NCBI GenBank assembly: GCA_029242715.1
Contig: JAQWTL010000007.1
Span: 372,001 to 436,000 of the forward strand
DNA length: 64,000 nt
Origin: Phycisphaerales bacterium
GTDB taxonomy: Bacteria; Planctomycetota; Phycisphaerae; Phycisphaerales; SM1A02
Reading direction: 5' to 3'
Shown here: positions 1 through 9,191 of the stretch, piece after piece
How the letters are laid out: each line of letters starts with the position of its first letter
Numbering within the stretch: position 1 is the first letter of the stretch
Translations under genes and position numbers: made by a program
The notes under the pieces: generated by a model
Told to the model about the DNA's origin: nothing
The model's input: only the letters and a program-made list of their open reading frames with translations
Databases searched by the model: none

Positions 1-358
1 TGCCGGTTTCAAGATGGCCCGTCATCTTCCCGGTGAAACCTCGGATCCGGACACCATGGATCGAACGCCTCGTGAAGACGAGGAATCGAGTTTTCTGGAA
101 TATGCCAAGCAACATCTCCCGAGCATCATCGGAGAGATCACCGATCTGAAGATCTGTCTGTACACCAATACTCCCGACAAGCATTTCATCATCGATCATC
201 ACCCGGAACATGACCATGTGTTCATTGCTGCTGGGTTCAGTGGGCACGGCTTCAAGTTTCAGCCAATTGTCGGCAGGATTCTGGCTGATCTTGCAATCGA
301 TGGGTGCACTGGACATCCCATTGAATTTCTCAGCATGGATCGATTCAAGACAGGCTGA
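1..358 (+). CDS. Monomeric sarcosine oxidase / N-methyltryptophan oxidase-like FAD enzyme, 3' part
   Basis: Only the last ~118 codons are present; the reading frame is open at the left edge (frame beginning at base 2). The C-terminal segment KICLYTNTPDKHFIID, followed by HPEH and AAGFSGHGFKF, is the hallmark of the MSOX/SolA family of FAD-dependent amine oxidases. The Cys in KICLYT aligns with the residue that carries covalent FAD in monomeric sarcosine oxidase. These enzymes oxidise N-methyl amino acids to an aldehyde, hydrogen peroxide and the free amino acid; the exact substrate cannot be set from this tail. The stop codon (356-358) directly abuts the stop of the convergent arnD gene at 359. 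Family confident, substrate not. Confidence 0.85.
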   Translation, partial: AGFKMARHLPGETSDPDTMDRTPREDEESSFLEYAKQHLPSIIGEITDLKICLYTNTPDKHFIIDHHPEHDHVFIAAGFSGHGFKFQPIVGRILADLAIDGCTGHPIEFLSMDRFKTG

Positions 359-1246
359 TCAGCCTTCGTCCCCGACGACAGCAACCCATCCTTCACGTCC
401 ATCAACATGCCCCTGCAAGATGGGGCGTCTTGGCAGCTCCCCGCTGTCCCCGACCATCTGGCCAAGCGGGACAATCGTGCGACCCATCTCCATGGCTCGA
501 TCCAGAAACTCCTCGAACATGTCCGCCTTGGACATTCCCTCAGCCTCTGCATGGATCGTGAGAACCTCATCATGATCAGGTCGCATCGAATCAAGCATGA
601 AACTGTTGTACTGCTGATCGGAAATCTGGCCCGCAACCTCATCCCAGGTCGGCAGAGTCACGGGCACCTGTGGTTGTTCAAGACAGGTTCCGTTGATCAA
701 TGGGAGAAATGGGCCACAACGGCCTCGGCAATCGCTGTTGTATTGAAATGGAAATGACGACTTGATCTCCAGGACATCATTTGTGCATCGCCAGCCAGCT
801 GAAGCAGAACAGGACGGCGTCTTGCCGATGATTTCGGCCAGCAATTCAAAAGCAGATTGAGTTTCTCCTGCCAGGGCCGTGGCCCCCATGCGTTCCACGG
901 CAACCTGCCAACGATGGTGGTCCCAGGCATGGACTCCGATTTCATGGCCAGCATCAGCCGTTTCACGAATCACCGCTGAGAGCTTCTGGCCGATACGGGG
1001 ACCCGGCCAGATTGTTCCACGCAGCAGGATGTCCCAGCCATAAAGACTGCCTGCCCGTGTCCGCATCATCTTGCGAAGAAAAGTTGGCTTCAGAAGTCTG
1101 AAAAGATGCCGGCCCATGTTGTCGGGCCCCATCGTGAAGAAGAAGCTTGCCTGAAGCCCACGGGATTCCAGGATGTGACACAGCCGCGGCACGCCATGTC
1201 GCGTGCCCCGAAAGGTGTCTACATCAATTCGAAGTCCCAAACGCAT
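359..1246 (-). CDS. arnD: 4-deoxy-4-formamido-L-arabinose-phosphoundecaprenol deformylase
   Basis: A NodB-type polysaccharide deacetylase of 295 aa, close to E. coli ArnD (296). The N-terminus GLRIDVDTFRGTR holds the metal-binding Asp-Val-Asp, followed by ASFFF and GPDNMGRH, which are characteristic of ArnD rather than general chitin deacetylases; HEIGVHAWDHHRW supplies further metal-binding His residues. It removes the formyl group from undecaprenyl-phosphate-L-Ara4FN at the membrane, the last cytoplasmic step before flipping. ATG at 1246 fits the usual ArnD start; a TTG at 1261 would overlap the arnA stop (TTGA) and add five residues. It is the last gene of the arn block and ends one base from the stop of the convergent oxidase gene. 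Confidence 0.93.
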   Translation of the reverse strand: MRLGLRIDVDTFRGTRHGVPRLCHILESRGLQASFFFTMGPDNMGRHLFRLLKPTFLRKMMRTRAGSLYGWDILLRGTIWPGPRIGQKLSAVIRETADAGHEIGVHAWDHHRWQVAVERMGATALAGETQSAFELLAEIIGKTPSCSASAGWRCTNDVLEIKSSFPFQYNSDCRGRCGPFLPLINGTCLEQPQVPVTLPTWDEVAGQISDQQYNSFMLDSMRPDHDEVLTIHAEAEGMSKADMFEEFLDRAMEMGRTIVPLGQMVGDSGELPRRPILQGHVDGREGWVAVVGDEG

Positions 1247-1257
1247 GGGCACAGGAC

Positions 1258-3267
1258 TCAACGGCTTGCCGCCGTCTCCGCTTCATAGGTCTCGATCCCA
1301 TGCTGGACCGCCCAGTCTCGAAGGAACCAGTCCAGTGTCCTGGCAACCGAATCACGTGTCTTGACCTGTGGACGCCATCCGACATATCGAAGGGCATTTC
1401 GGATACTGGGACGACGATGTTGGACATCCTCGTAGCCCTTCCCGTAATAGGAACGACTCTCGATCTCCTTGAAACCTGCAAACGGTGGGAAATGCGATCG
1501 TAATGGATGGGACTCGAACTCTTCGACCAGCATCTCTGCCAGTTCACGAATGCTCGCCTCGTTATCCGGGTTGCCGACATTGATGATCTTGCCGTTGCAT
1601 CGATCATCTTCGTTCTCGATGATTCTGAAGAGGCAATCAACGCCCTCATCAACTTCCGTGAAGCACCGCTTCTGCTGACCACCGTCAACAAGAAGGATCG
1701 GAGTGCCTTCCACGAGATTGAGAATCAACTGCGTGATCGCGCGGGATGATCCGATGCGAGCGGAATCAAGAGTATCCAGTCTCGGGCCAATCCAGTTGAA
1801 TGGCCTGAAGAGTGTGAACTTGAGATTCTCATGCTGGCCGTAGGCCCAGATGACTCGATCCAGCAACTGCTTGGAGCATGAATAGATCCAACGCTGCCTG
1901 TTGATCGGTCCGGTTACCAGAGTGGATGTGTCCTCGTCGAAATAGTCGTCCTTGCACATGCCATAGACCTCGGAGGTCGATGGGAAGATGATCCGCCGGC
2001 CATACCGGACACAGTCCCGAACGATTCGAAGGTTCTCCTCGAAGTCCAGCTGGAAAACGCGAAGCGGATTACGTGTGTACTCGATGGGCGTGGCAATCGC
2101 GACCAATGGCAGAATGACATCGCACTTCCGAATGTGATACTCGATCCATTCGCGGTTGATCGAGATATCGCCTTCGACGAAATGGAAGTCCGGATGCTCG
2201 ACGATGCCGCCGAGATTATCTGATCGCAGATCCATTCCATGCACTTCATATCGACCCGTTGCCAGAAGTCGCTCACACAGGTGGCTACCTATGAATCCAT
2301 TGACTCCGAGTACGAGAACGGATGTTCGGCGGCCAGGCTTGCGGCGTTCCAGAGCGGTGAACCGCATGCCTGGAACGACGTTGAGGTCCTGGGCGACCTG
2401 GGAGCCGCTTGCATAGACGCCATCATCCGTCTGCGCGTAATCGATCTGAACCGATTCCGCTCCACAGGAGACAATCAGAGGATCGTTGCTGATGACCGTG
2501 CCTGGAACCTCATGGGAATCCGCACTGACCGTTGTCTTCCAGACTCTGACCCGACGATCGCCAACCTGACCGATGGCCCCTGGGTATGGCCGGGTAACTG
2601 CACGCACGAGGTTGTGTACGCCTTCAGCTGACATGGACCAGTCAATACGGCCGTCCTCCGGTGTACGCCGGGGATAGATCGTCGCTTCTGATTCGTCCTG
2701 CGGGGTTCGCTCTGCCTTGCCGTCTTGGATCAAGGGAAGTGTTTCATCCAGCAATTTGCTGGCGGCATCCTTGACCTTGCCCATCAATGTCAGAGCAGTT
2801 TCCTCTGTATCGATTGCAATCCGTTGTTGACTGACAATGTCGCCGGCATCCGGCTTGGTTGTCATGTGGTGCAACGTGACACCCGTCTCCTGCTCTCCAT
2901 TCACCAGGACCCAGTTTACGGGCGCCCTGCCGCGATAAGAAGGCAGCAATGAGCCGTGCAGGTTGTAGCAGCCTCCAGCAAAGAGGTCGAGCACATCCTG
3001 GTTGACGAGCTTTCTGTAATAGAAGGAGAACAGAGTGTCTGCGCCCATGGCACGGAGACGCTCAATCCAGATGGGATGATTCAGATCTTCCGGCGCATGC
3101 ACCGGAATCCCGGCTTCTGCCGCCCACTCTGCTACTGAACCGAACCAGATAGCCTCCCCAGGGTCATCCCTGTGAGTGAATACAGCAACGATGTCGATGC
3201 CGGCGCGACGCATCGCTTCCAGCCCGGCAACTCCAATATCGTGGTAAGCAAGTACGACTGCCTTCAT
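1258..3267 (-). CDS. arnA: Bifunctional UDP-glucuronate decarboxylase / UDP-Ara4N formyltransferase
   Basis: 669 aa, the full two-domain length (E. coli 660). Residues 1-~300 are the formyltransferase, with the catalytic triad at the same positions as E. coli ArnA: N102 and H104 in [14 protein letters not shown] and D140 in KPDAGD. Residues ~315-660 are the SDR-type decarboxylase, with GVNGFIGSH for NAD binding, the TSEVYG Ser/Glu pair, YSCSK (Tyr/Lys) and the C-terminal RRPSIRN Arg. It oxidatively decarboxylates UDP-GlcA to the 4-keto pentose and N-formylates UDP-L-Ara4N. The start ATG overlaps the arnC stop as ATGA, and its stop overlaps the candidate TTG start of arnD. Both activities look intact. 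Confidence 0.96.
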   Translation of the reverse strand: MKAVVLAYHDIGVAGLEAMRRAGIDIVAVFTHRDDPGEAIWFGSVAEWAAEAGIPVHAPEDLNHPIWIERLRAMGADTLFSFYYRKLVNQDVLDLFAGGCYNLHGSLLPSYRGRAPVNWVLVNGEQETGVTLHHMTTKPDAGDIVSQQRIAIDTEETALTLMGKVKDAASKLLDETLPLIQDGKAERTPQDESEATIYPRRTPEDGRIDWSMSAEGVHNLVRAVTRPYPGAIGQVGDRRVRVWKTTVSADSHEVPGTVISNDPLIVSCGAESVQIDYAQTDDGVYASGSQVAQDLNVVPGMRFTALERRKPGRRTSVLVLGVNGFIGSHLCERLLATGRYEVHGMDLRSDNLGGIVEHPDFHFVEGDISINREWIEYHIRKCDVILPLVAIATPIEYTRNPLRVFQLDFEENLRIVRDCVRYGRRIIFPSTSEVYGMCKDDYFDEDTSTLVTGPINRQRWIYSCSKQLLDRVIWAYGQHENLKFTLFRPFNWIGPRLDTLDSARIGSSRAITQLILNLVEGTPILLVDGGQQKRCFTEVDEGVDCLFRIIENEDDRCNGKIINVGNPDNEASIRELAEMLVEEFESHPLRSHFPPFAGFKEIESRSYYGKGYEDVQHRRPSIRNALRYVGWRPQVKTRDSVARTLDWFLRDWAVQHGIETYEAETAASR

Positions 3268-4265
3268 GAATGAACGAGCCTCCGCTCCGTGTTCTCCGAC
3301 ATGGAGATTTCCGTGGTGCCTGCCAGAACCGTATGGTCATGGACCGAATCAACAAAATACCGTGGCCGACCCCGAACGTCATTATGAACCCGGGAAAGAT
3401 ATTCCCCAAGAAGCCCCATGGCGACGAACTGTACGCCCATGAGGAAGAACAAGACTGAAAACAGCGTGAAGACTCCCGAAACCGCCCACTCGGGCCCCAT
3501 CACCAGCCTCAGAATGAGAAGGACGCCACCAAAGGCGACGCTGAGCGCCGAGATGATAACGCCGACCCAGGTCAGCAGGCGAAGCGGGAAGGTGGTCATG
3601 CACGTCAAAAGATCGAACTGCAGATTGATCAGTCTCATGAATCCGTATTTTGATCTCCCTGCAGACCGCTCTGCATGGGAAACCTCGATCTCAGAAGTTC
3701 GTTTGGCAAAGGAATTGGCCAGAACCGGGATGAACGTGCTCCGCTCACGACACTGCAGCATCGCATTCACGATGGAGCGGCGGTAGGCACGAAGCATGCA
3801 TCCGTAATCGTGCATCATCACGCCGGTGGTTTTTTTCACCATGTAGTTGATCATGCCTGATGCGAACCTTCGGAAGAAGCTGTCCTGACGATCCATTCGA
3901 ATGGTGCCGACAACATCATTGCCACGATCAATCTCATCAAGGAGCTTCGGGATTTCCTCTGGAGGATTCTGCAGATCAGCATCAAGCGTCACGATGATGT
4001 CGCCCTTGGCATGGGAAAATCCACAGATGATCGCGTTGTGCTGGCCATAGTTTCGATTCAGGATGATGGCCTTGATGTGATCGGGATTTGAAGCTGCTGC
4101 CTCGACCAGTCGATCGGATGAGCCATCACGGCTGCCGTCGTCCACCAGGACCAATTCCCAGTCTCTGTCGAGCTTGTCACCGACCTCGCGACAGCGATTG
4201 ACGAGTTCATCAATGTTGTCCAGTTCGTTGTAGACAGGTATGACGATTGAGACACTGTTACTCAT
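3264..4265 (-). CDS. arnC: Undecaprenyl-phosphate 4-deoxy-4-formamido-L-arabinose transferase
   Basis: A GT2 family glycosyltransferase of 333 aa (E. coli ArnC 322). [13 protein letters not shown] begins the GT-A fold; LVDDGS and [13 protein letters not shown] carry the nucleotide-sugar and metal-binding Asp residues; ~GRSKYGF precedes two C-terminal membrane helices (about residues 232-300). It transfers L-Ara4FN from UDP to undecaprenyl phosphate on the cytoplasmic face. The ATG at 4265 overlaps the arnB stop (ATGA), so I prefer it to an upstream in-frame start that would run 11 codons into arnB. Its own stop overlaps the arnA start in the same way. Position between arnB and arnA separates it from general dolichol-phosphate mannosyltransferase-like enzymes. 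Confidence 0.94.
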   Translation of the reverse strand: MSNSVSIVIPVYNELDNIDELVNRCREVGDKLDRDWELVLVDDGSRDGSSDRLVEAAASNPDHIKAIILNRNYGQHNAIICGFSHAKGDIIVTLDADLQNPPEEIPKLLDEIDRGNDVVGTIRMDRQDSFFRRFASGMINYMVKKTTGVMMHDYGCMLRAYRRSIVNAMLQCRERSTFIPVLANSFAKRTSEIEVSHAERSAGRSKYGFMRLINLQFDLLTCMTTFPLRLLTWVGVIISALSVAFGGVLLILRLVMGPEWAVSGVFTLFSVLFFLMGVQFVAMGLLGEYLSRVHNDVRGRPRYFVDSVHDHTVLAGTTEISMSENTERRLVHS

Positions 4266-5458
4266 GCTGTCGCCCCCTGAGGCTGGTTCATCTTGCATGC
4301 AGTACGAATTCCATTCAGAACTCGCTCAACATCTGCGTCGGTCATGTCTGGGAACAATGGGATGGAACAGATTCGATCCGTATTCCATTCAGTATCGCCC
4401 AGTTTGCAGGATCCATTTGCTTGATCTCGATACCAGCGATGGGTGTGCGCTGCACGGAAGTGCAGGCCCGTCCCGATCCCCTGCTCTTTCAATGATGCCA
4501 TGAACTGGTCTCGGTCAAGACCGGCTTCTTCTTCAATGATGCGGACGACAAACAGATGCCATGCATGGCGGTGATCCCAGGAGGGAACTGTCAGAGGCTT
4601 GATGCCCTTGATATCCGCAAGCCCCTTGAGATACCGGTTTGCAATCTGTGTACGTCGCTCGATGAAGGAATCCAGTCTCTTCAACTGCGAGACGCCCAGT
4701 GTCGCATTCATGTCCGGAAGGTTGTATTTGAAACCTGGTGACTGCACCTCGACCTGTGGCGATCGGCCCTGCTGGTTTCGATCCCAGGCCTCGGCAGCAA
4801 GTCCATGGAAACGCATGCGACGGATCTCGTTGGCAAGATCGGTGTCGCCAGTAACAAAGATGCCGCCTTCACCCGAAGTGACATTCTTGATGGGGTGCAA
4901 TGAGAAGATTGCGTGCCCCGTGTTTCCGATCTCGCTGCCGGCATGATTGGTTCCGATCGCATGAGCGGCATCCTCGATCAGAGGAACACCAGCATCATCA
5001 GCAACAGCCCTGATGCCATTCAGGTCACAAGGGGCGCCCGCAAAGTGAACGGGGATGATGGCTTTGGTGCGATCGGTCATGGCAGCGGAGATGGATTCGG
5101 GTGAGACCAGCAACGTGTCACGGTCGACATCAACGAAAACAGGCTTGGCTCCCAGCAGGCTGATCATGTTGGGAGTCGACACCCATGTCATCGATGGTGT
5201 GATGACCTCATCACCAGGCCCGATGCCCAGAGCATGCAGTGCCAGATGCATGGCAGCAGTCCCTGAGGTCACTGCAACGGCAGCCTTGGCTCCCGTACGG
5301 TCACAGATGGCCTGTTCCAACTCGGCACATGATGGCCCAGTCGTAATCCAACCACTCGTGAGGGTACGTGTCACGGCCGCCACATCCGAATCGTCGATGG
5401 AGGGGCGACAGAAGGGCAGGAAATCGCCTGCCGCAGCCTGGTTGTTTGATCGAGTCAT
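4262..5458 (-). CDS. arnB: UDP-4-amino-4-deoxy-L-arabinose--oxoglutarate aminotransferase
   Basis: A DegT/DnrJ/EryC1-type PLP aminotransferase of 398 aa (E. coli ArnB 379). SGWITTGPSCAELE, VTSGTAAMHLAL, ITPSMTWVST and FVDVDRDTL follow ArnB closely, and K191 in HPIKNVTSGEGG is the Schiff-base lysine. It converts the 4-keto pentose made by ArnA to UDP-L-Ara4N using glutamate. The last ~20 residues extend past the usual C-terminus. It is the first enzyme gene of arnBCAD and lies 38 bases behind the stop of the membrane protein gene at 5497-6672, so the two are probably cotranscribed. No promoter is obvious in that gap. Confidence 0.94.
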   Translation of the reverse strand: MTRSNNQAAAGDFLPFCRPSIDDSDVAAVTRTLTSGWITTGPSCAELEQAICDRTGAKAAVAVTSGTAAMHLALHALGIGPGDEVITPSMTWVSTPNMISLLGAKPVFVDVDRDTLLVSPESISAAMTDRTKAIIPVHFAGAPCDLNGIRAVADDAGVPLIEDAAHAIGTNHAGSEIGNTGHAIFSLHPIKNVTSGEGGIFVTGDTDLANEIRRMRFHGLAAEAWDRNQQGRSPQVEVQSPGFKYNLPDMNATLGVSQLKRLDSFIERRTQIANRYLKGLADIKGIKPLTVPSWDHRHAWHLFVVRIIEEEAGLDRDQFMASLKEQGIGTGLHFRAAHTHRWYRDQANGSCKLGDTEWNTDRICSIPLFPDMTDADVERVLNGIRTACKMNQPQGATA

Positions 5459-5496
5459 GACACACGTATCGTACCCGAATCGGGCCCCAAATCCCT

Positions 5497-6672
5497 CTAT
5501 GAACCGGGGTTGACCACTTCCACGCCCCCCTCATGACGCTCTGGGTGGAGGTGGATGTCGCCTCGAAGGAGCATCAACGCTCCAAGCAGGCTCCAGGTGA
5601 GTTCATAGCCTCGGTAGATCAGCAACATCCCAATCACCTGGTTGGGTGTCGCCAAGCCTGGTATTGCGAGGAGCAGAATTCCCAGACCTTCCATCACACC
5701 CAAGCCCTGCCAGGACATCGGGACGGCTGCTGCAAGAAAGAGGATCGGCATGACCGCCAGGATGACCCCGGGATCGTGAGTGATCCCAAGTGAAACACCT
5801 GCCAGAGTTGCAGCCGTTGCCAGGAGGATCTGCACGATGACCGACACCATCGTGGCACCCGCCACCGAGACCTTGTGAGCCCCGTAGGCATGAGTTGCCT
5901 CCTCGGTTCGAACGATCAGGCCCTCACCAAACAGTCGCTTCAACCGATCCAGGCCGAGCCAGCTGCGAAGCCCCACTGAGAAGTAGAGCCAGGCAAAAAT
6001 CCCGACTGTGGCAATTGCAACCCACGCCCAGATTCCGATCGTGAAAGCCACCGAGCCACTTGTCGCCAGAACGCCTGCAACAGCAGCCAGAACGAGCAGT
6101 CCCAGGAGACCGGTGATGCGGTCGAAAACAACACTCATCACAGCCGTGACCCGATCATCGCTCCGCTTGGCGACATACCAGGCCTTGACGACATCGCCGC
6201 CCTCGGTTCCAGGCAAACAGAAGTTGAAGAAGGCCCCGACAAACACCAATCGAAGTGTTTTCCACCAACTCACTGTCAAGCCCCGGCACCGCATCAGGAT
6301 CCACCAGCGAGTGGCCTGCAGGGGATAAACCCCCGCCAGGGGGATCAGGCCGAGCAACAACAAGCTCAGACTCGCCTGACCAAACAGCGTGAAGATGCCG
6401 GGGCGATACCACTCAAGCGGTACCTCGGCGACTGACACGGGTGAACTTAAAGGAAGGCAACTGATCCGGCCTGGTTCATCAGGCACGGGTTCCACCGACG
6501 TCACTACGTACTCACGCGGGTTTTCAGAAATGATTCCAGCAAGCCCTGGCTCGCCAGCCGGAATCCGGATGGTGTCTTGCCAGTTAATCGCCCAGAGAAC
6601 GATTGCCACACCGGCAATGATCAAGAGCAGTCGAAGAATTCGCAGGAGCGTGCGGGACATCGGCGAGGGCAT
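5497..6672 (-). CDS. PF03706-type (YbhN/AglD-like) multi-spanning membrane protein, possible lipid-linked sugar flippase
   Basis: 391 aa with about eight hydrophobic segments and the family signature NFCLPGTEGGDVVKAWYVAK followed by SVVFDRITGLLGL. PF03706 includes the lysyl-phosphatidylglycerol synthase membrane domain and proteins suspected of moving lipid-linked intermediates. There is no C-terminal aminoacyl-transferase domain, so it is not a full MprF. A non-membrane stretch of about 60 residues between the first and second helices is longer than I expect for the family. Its position directly ahead of arnB suggests export or handling of Und-P-L-Ara4N, in place of ArnE/ArnF; that role is inference. 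ATG 6672 is taken as start; ATG 6660 is also possible. Confidence 0.8.
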   Translation of the reverse strand: MPSPMSRTLLRILRLLLIIAGVAIVLWAINWQDTIRIPAGEPGLAGIISENPREYVVTSVEPVPDEPGRISCLPLSSPVSVAEVPLEWYRPGIFTLFGQASLSLLLLGLIPLAGVYPLQATRWWILMRCRGLTVSWWKTLRLVFVGAFFNFCLPGTEGGDVVKAWYVAKRSDDRVTAVMSVVFDRITGLLGLLVLAAVAGVLATSGSVAFTIGIWAWVAIATVGIFAWLYFSVGLRSWLGLDRLKRLFGEGLIVRTEEATHAYGAHKVSVAGATMVSVIVQILLATAATLAGVSLGITHDPGVILAVMPILFLAAAVPMSWQGLGVMEGLGILLLAIPGLATPNQVIGMLLIYRGYELTWSLLGALMLLRGDIHLHPERHEGGVEVVNPGS

Positions 6673-6754
6673 GTTAGGCCCCCAGCGGGTATCCCTGCAT
6701 CAGGAAAGTCCAGCCGAGATCCCGCTTCCGTCTTTTAGATCGCTCAGATGACTT

Positions 6755-9058
6755 TCAGGGCGTCTTGTCCGCATCTGCCTTGCGAGTTTCAGCATTCACC
6801 ATCGCTTCGATTTCCTGAACCATGTAATCGAATGCAGGCAAGTCACTTGGGGGTATCGTCGAACGTCTTCTCTCAAGATCTGCAAGCAGAACAGGTAACT
6901 GCTGTGGCGGGAACTGCTTCACCTGTGCAAGCGCCTGCTCGACCTTGGCAGCATCCTCTACAGACAGGCTTGAGAGCTCAACATGCGATCGCTCGGGCAG
7001 TACAAGCTCTGATCCATCTGGCTCCCAGGTGGGGATGCCCGCCAGAGCAAGATTGCCTCTTGATCGAATCTGTGCAGTGGACTGGGCAACGGTCTCGCCA
7101 ACAGGTTCTGCCTTGCCACCAAGATGCTTTGCCAGGAACTCCTCGGTAATGGCATTGAACGCCATCATGTTCTCTGGCCGATCCATTCCATGACCTTCAT
7201 CCGGGAACACGATGTACGTCACCGGAAGATCTCTCGCTTGCATCGCCTCGACAATCTGGTTGCTCTCTGAAATCTTCACACGAGGGTCATTTGCACCTTG
7301 TGCAATGATCAGTGGTCGCTGAATCTGATCAACATGTGTCAGAGGGGAGATGCTGTCCAGGTATTCCGGATCATCAAGGCTTCCAACACGAGTCTCGAAC
7401 ATGCTGATGATCGGCTCCCAGTACGGAGGGATGGTCTGCATCAGTGTGGCAACATGGGATGGACCGACAATGTCCACTCCAGCGGCGTACAACTCTGGAT
7501 CGCGAGTCAACCCCGCAAGCGTTGCATAGCCGCCATAGGAGCCGCCCATGATCACAATGCGATCTTCCTCAGCGATGTCATTGTCAATGGCCCATTTCGT
7601 GGCGTCCACGAGATCATCCTGCATCTTGCCGTACCACTCTCGGTTTCCAGCGTTGATGAAGCCCTTGCCGAAACCAGTTGATCCGCGGAAATTCGGACTC
7701 AGAACGGCATAGCCACGATTCGCCAGCCATTGATGCATCGGGTTGTAACCCCAGCGATCACGCGCCCAGGGACCGCCGTGAACAAGCAGCACCATGGGTG
7801 TTGCGGCATCCGCACCGGCAGGCCGAGTGAGGAATGAGGGCATGACAAGGCCGTCACGTGTCGGGATCTCGACAGGCGTCATCTTGACCAGTTCATAGTT
7901 CTCGAGATCCGACCTGTGAGAAAACAGATAGGTGCCTTCCTCGGCATCGCGATCCCACAGCCAGTAACGGACAGGACCATCATCCTGCATGAATACGACA
8001 ACCCAGGTTTTATCATCCGCCGTTCGGCTGGTGATGTTGATGTCCCCATCGTCGAGCTTGCGCAGTGCGGCAAGATCCGATTCGATCGAAGGATCGAGTG
8101 GGATCCATTTGGATCGCAGATATTCAACCGTAGCCGCCTGCGGCTCATGTGTCAGAGGATTCATGACCACGCCCGTTACATCGGCCTGGTCTGAAGCAAA
8201 CAGAACGCGAGGCTGACTTGCCCCATCAAGCGTTGCAGGCATTTCGACCAGTGCCGCCTTGTCACGGCCCCGTGAATCCAGTGCGAAGATCTTGTCGCCA
8301 GCTGCATTGAAGCCCATTGGCTGCGTTGTGAGCGAGTCTTCCATTTCAACCTTCATGAAGTCATGCCACTCGCCATCCTCGATGGACTGGTACTTCGCAC
8401 CGCCATCAGGCGTCATCTCGACCCGGCCTCGCACGTTCCAGCTTTTGTCAAAGAGGTACGCCGCGTACTCGCCTTCATTTTCCTGGAGGAGTGTCCGTAC
8501 ACCGGTCCTCATGTTCACGATGTAGTAGTCATGAAGTCTTGGATCACGATCGTTGATTGCAATGATCAATTCATCCGGACGATCGCGATGACTGTCAACA
8601 ACTCTGGCGTTCACGTTGTCAATTGGCGTCAGATCATTGATCGCAAGATCATTGATTCCAACAGCGTAGACATGCGTGTTTTCATCTCCATTCCCGTCAC
8701 GACCAAAGAGAATCTGATCGTTGTTCCAGGACCACGAAAAACCACCAAGCGGTCGGTCGGTGTAACTGGTGATTGGGCGGGCATCACCTTCGCCGACTGG
8801 CTTCACCCAGATATTGAGCACACCTTCATGTGGTGCCAGGTAGGCGATGTTCTTGCCATCCGGGCTCAATTGGACACTGACTTTTTCAGGGTTGCCGAAG
8901 AGAACATCCCGTGGGATCAACTGCTGAGCTGCCGTCTCGCCAGAGCTTGCAACAGGCTTCTGGTCGTTCTTGGCGGTTTCCTCAACGCCAATGACCATTG
9001 ATGAAAGACTCAATACAGCAGCAATGGACAGGTTTGTAATGATGGATTGTTGATGCAC
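6755..9058 (-). CDS. Secreted S9 family (prolyl oligopeptidase-type) serine peptidase
   Basis: 767 aa. The start is set by a GTG at 9058 with AGGAG six bases upstream; it opens with a Sec-type signal peptide (about residues 1-24). Residues ~50-380 form a WD40/TolB-like propeller. The C-terminal alpha/beta hydrolase has the triad S507 (GGSYGG), D591 (GANDPR) and H623 (DEGHG), with GGPW as the oxyanion loop. The arrangement fits acylaminoacyl-peptidase/dipeptidyl peptidase-like S9 enzymes that cleave short peptides in the periplasm or outside. An extension of roughly 115 residues follows the catalytic domain, starting near residue 650, rich in charged helices and unlike the family core. It stands alone between chaA and the arn block. 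Confidence 0.9.
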   Translation of the reverse strand: MHQQSIITNLSIAAVLSLSSMVIGVEETAKNDQKPVASSGETAAQQLIPRDVLFGNPEKVSVQLSPDGKNIAYLAPHEGVLNIWVKPVGEGDARPITSYTDRPLGGFSWSWNNDQILFGRDGNGDENTHVYAVGINDLAINDLTPIDNVNARVVDSHRDRPDELIIAINDRDPRLHDYYIVNMRTGVRTLLQENEGEYAAYLFDKSWNVRGRVEMTPDGGAKYQSIEDGEWHDFMKVEMEDSLTTQPMGFNAAGDKIFALDSRGRDKAALVEMPATLDGASQPRVLFASDQADVTGVVMNPLTHEPQAATVEYLRSKWIPLDPSIESDLAALRKLDDGDINITSRTADDKTWVVVFMQDDGPVRYWLWDRDAEEGTYLFSHRSDLENYELVKMTPVEIPTRDGLVMPSFLTRPAGADAATPMVLLVHGGPWARDRWGYNPMHQWLANRGYAVLSPNFRGSTGFGKGFINAGNREWYGKMQDDLVDATKWAIDNDIAEEDRIVIMGGSYGGYATLAGLTRDPELYAAGVDIVGPSHVATLMQTIPPYWEPIISMFETRVGSLDDPEYLDSISPLTHVDQIQRPLIIAQGANDPRVKISESNQIVEAMQARDLPVTYIVFPDEGHGMDRPENMMAFNAITEEFLAKHLGGKAEPVGETVAQSTAQIRSRGNLALAGIPTWEPDGSELVLPERSHVELSSLSVEDAAKVEQALAQVKQFPPQQLPVLLADLERRRSTIPPSDLPAFDYMVQEIEAMVNAETRKADADKTP

Positions 9059-9191
9059 GGCATGCTCCTCTTGTTTCCAGCCCGGCATTATGACAGATTC
9101 AGAGCAGGTATTCCCGGTTGCAACCTGCAGCAATCGCCTGCAGGCGGGATGACCTGAGTTACATGCATTAAAGAGCAGTCGCCGCGGTTTT

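Noticed and set aside
8363-9001. Plus-strand open frame of 212 codons opposite the S9 peptidase
   Set aside because: Antisense to the propeller domain of a conserved enzyme; no domain or start signal.
9124-9144. Inverted repeat after chaA as a transcription terminator
   Set aside because: On the chaA strand the hairpin is followed by TTGCAACC, not a T tract.
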